From: Phallusia mammillata
Taxonomy: Eukaryota; Chordata; Ascidiacea; Phlebobranchia; Ascidiidae
DNA: 64,000 bases
Direction: 5' to 3'
Assembly: GCA_003260075.1 (NCBI GenBank)
Contig: QLIY01000047.1
Span: 44,539 to 108,538 of the forward strand
Every line of letters starts with the position of its first letter. Position 1 is the stretch's first letter. This document shows positions 61,701 to 64,000 of the stretch, piece after piece. The translations under genes were made by a program, and so were the position numbers. The notes below the pieces were generated by a model, which saw only the letters and a list, made by a program, of their open reading frames with translations, was not told the origin of the DNA and ran no database searches.

Positions 61701-64000
61701 CCAAAATCAATAGTAAACCGACGACTGACTGTCTGTTGTCGTGCGGTCAGGCGCTGTCTGGCATGTCAATTTTTTTAAAAACGAAACGCGCCTTGCCGTG
61801 CGGCCAATGCGCCTAAATAAACGACTTCATTTCGCTACAACAACAGAGCAGTTGAATCATCGGTAAACAAGGATCACGGCCAGTCAGGTGCACTCAGACG
61901 TGACGGGCCCAGTTAGCTTGAGTGAGAGGGCGACGTCTGCTTCCACGCTACAACGACTAGTGGCGATACACACCAAAACAATAGACCCCTGACTTCGATT
62001 GTTGTGCCCAAGCGTCCTCTACGTTAGGAGACACTACGGGCGTTTCGCTCTGACGTCACACTCAGACACTTTCCGATGTTCGAGAGGGTTTGGCTACCTC
62101 TGTCGTCATAAAAGGGGCGATTGTTGTGTAGATGCCGACAAAAAATTCGACGCGATGTTGTTGGAACTTGGTTACGATACACAACATTTTATCCGTGAGA
62201 TATGATTTTTCCCAAAGCGGCAATGTTTTTCAATCGCCCTAGCAGGTGTTTTGTGTCCCAAGTTCACAGACACCTTGGTAAGTGGTATCAGTCAAGCGAC
62301 AATAGGGCACAAATGAAAGCTGATCGCTTCCTGGATTGCACAAATTGACAGTTTGTACCAGACGACACGGACGGAAACCGACTGCGTCGCATTCCGACCG
62401 CAGCAGCAGAGCTAGCGCGAGATCAGACAGTACAGTCTAGCACTGAAACGCGACAAGCTTTGCGAAACCCGATCACAGGTAATCTGGCGAGAACTGTGCT
62501 GACGTCATTGTTTGCGGGGCGGCTGGGGTTAGCGCAACGCTTATCGATTTCATTACGATTTTCCGTCGTAAAACTCAAACATTTAACGCTGCTTTCGCAC
62601 ATAATAATTCATACCTAGGAACTGTAACTACATTACTCTTGTTTCAGAGTTTTTAAGAATAAATAAGAAGACCGTGATATCAATTTGAGCATCATCACAC
62701 CACGCAATTGTCTAGCGAGAGTCGAGAATATCCTTAAAAAAACAAACAGTGTTCTTATGACGCGTTTGGAAAGCATTTGTCTCGTCGTTGTAAATTATTT
62801 ATCGTCGGCCACCATCAGTTCTATTCACAAGAAGCAAAATTATCAATCGCGATTTTCACTTTTATTTCGATGACGCAATTTTCACTTTTACGTTTGCCAT
62901 GTAGGAAATTAAATGCGATAAACGTATAACGCTACGAACCAAAGAGTTCACTAGTAACAGTTTGTAAACGTTCGGTCCTTTACTTCGCAACGTTGTCTGA
63001 AAGTAAAATCCATCCTACCAAGCGTTTCACTATGCATTCCTGTATTTATCGAACTGCAGTTCACACTTCACAGTACACATGCGTCACTGATCAATGGCAT
63101 GAAAACCTGGCAAATTACTGCTCGCTAACGAGACACAAATGATGCGCGTGTAAACAGCGACAATAACCTTGTGCGTAGGCTAGACCTGAGACATGACGCC
63201 CGGGGGTATGGCATAGTGCTGTATGCTGTTTGTCCAACTAATTTTAGCCCAGGCTCGTGACAACGTACCAGCCTGTAAACCCTCTCCCGCAGTGATTAGT
63301 TCCAAATTCCACGCAAGTAGACAAACAATCCAAAACCACATTTGTTAGCTTAATTGCTACTCCAGTCTTTTTTTAGCAATGCATGTAAGTAAATTGAGAA
63401 GTGACTGGGTAAAAATATCGAACGCTCCAACTTAGCATAGATTAATTCTGGTAGCTGGCATTAGGATTTAAAAAATCGCGTGTGCATGTGTGTACAAATT
63501 GATGTTTGTTTCAGGCACATATTTTCCATGGTTTAAACCACATGTAAATTAGAAACATTACATTTTGTTTCTGTGCATTTAGTTTACAAAGTGGTAATTA
63601 CAACAACTTTTGACAAATTTGTTGCTTGCTCCTGTTCAATTTTGTACCAAACTGCAAAAAATACACCACTTGAATGAATTTTTGAATAAATTATGTAACT
63701 TGGCCTCAATTTTTGTAAAAAGCAAACTATCAATTTTATAAATGTCCAAACATTTTGTTAGAACATGTGCGATGCATTTGAAACACTCAAAGTTGTTTGC
63801 TGTAAGAATCATTACTTTTTATCAGTTTCAACAGGCAACAAACAAAAAATGCAGAATTTAGGCTGCAATAAAATTTCAATTTTCAATCTTGATTACAATG
63901 CTAAATGCTATTGAGCAAATCTCATACTTGCAATTTTAACAGAACAAAAGCATTAAACAGAACCAAATACATGGGCACCAGGCAATTGCAAGTCTAGAAG
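58711..64000. other. 5' flank of the Schnurri-like gene; no coding sequence recognised
   Basis: Two possible 3' splice sites just upstream of the start codon (near 58738 and 58797) suggest 5' UTR exons farther right. No open frame here resembles a known family. Three full CRE-type palindromes TGACGTCA occur at 61150, 62051 and 62500 in a locally GC-richer stretch (about 61.4-62.6 kb), a candidate promoter. Transposon ends and RNA genes were not seen. Confidence 0.5.
61150..62507. promoter_or_regulatory. Cluster of three CRE-like palindromes
   Basis: TGACGTCA at 61150-61157, 62051-62058 and 62500-62507. This is the consensus for CREB/ATF-type bZIP factors. The position, 2.4-3.8 kb upstream of the start codon of a minus-strand gene whose 5' UTR exons are not located, fits a promoter but does not prove one. 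Confidence 0.35.

Noticed and set aside
1..64000. CRISPR array, prophage, tRNA or rRNA genes
   Set aside because: No regularly spaced repeats, no phage-like genes and no recognisable RNA gene were seen; the window is eukaryotic.

Overview
Eukaryotic (metazoan) nuclear DNA. All six genes are spliced, with GT-AG introns (two GC-AG), on an AT-rich background full of hAT-type miniature elements. The gene set (PAH, ALDH16A1, MAPKAPK5, mitochondrial AlaRS, a Schnurri/HIVEP-like factor and a lineage-specific sushi/VWA protein), with compact introns and closely packed genes, suggests an invertebrate chordate, most likely an ascidian such as Ciona. The species is inferred, not shown. No bacterial genes, CRISPR array, rRNA or tRNA were recognised.

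Layout: (1) 771-4226 (+), the 3' part of an alanyl-tRNA synthetase, probably mitochondrial, with an eroded editing domain; its 5' exons lie left of the window. (2) 4808-8942 (-), complete MAPKAPK5 in 10 exons, 471 codons, convergent with gene 1. (3) 9-14.7 kb, a transposon-rich spacer holding a long-inverted-repeat element with an N gap and a decayed element that encodes a Ulp1-like protease plus PHD-like finger between inverted arrays. (4) 14727-23831 (+), a secreted protein of 968 codons with nine sushi and two VWA domains. (5) 24661-33918 (+), complete ALDH16A1 in 19 exons, 831 codons, with its active-site cysteine retained. (6) 35369-41477 (-), complete phenylalanine hydroxylase in 12 exons, 443 codons, convergent with ALDH16A1. 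(7) 41.5-45.3 kb, a spacer. (8) 45346-58710 (-), a 15-exon, 2161-codon Schnurri/HIVEP-like zinc-finger protein. (9) 58.7-64 kb, its 5' flank, with no recognisable coding sequence.

The genes are unrelated housekeeping, metabolic and regulatory loci; I see no operon or cluster that acts as one system. For all complete models the summed exon lengths are divisible by three and all junction phases agree.

The strongest unexplained signal is a series of homopolymer G (or C) runs, most sitting exactly between two nearly identical local copies of sequence that differ by SNPs and indels. They are concentrated at 34.4-42.7 kb through the PAH introns and promoter. They look like two haplotypes joined head to tail during assembly. 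Two further local duplications carry a single N. Copy number and promoter structure should not be trusted near these junctions. The best candidate for undescribed biology is the Ulp1-PHD mobile element at 11.7-14.0 kb.
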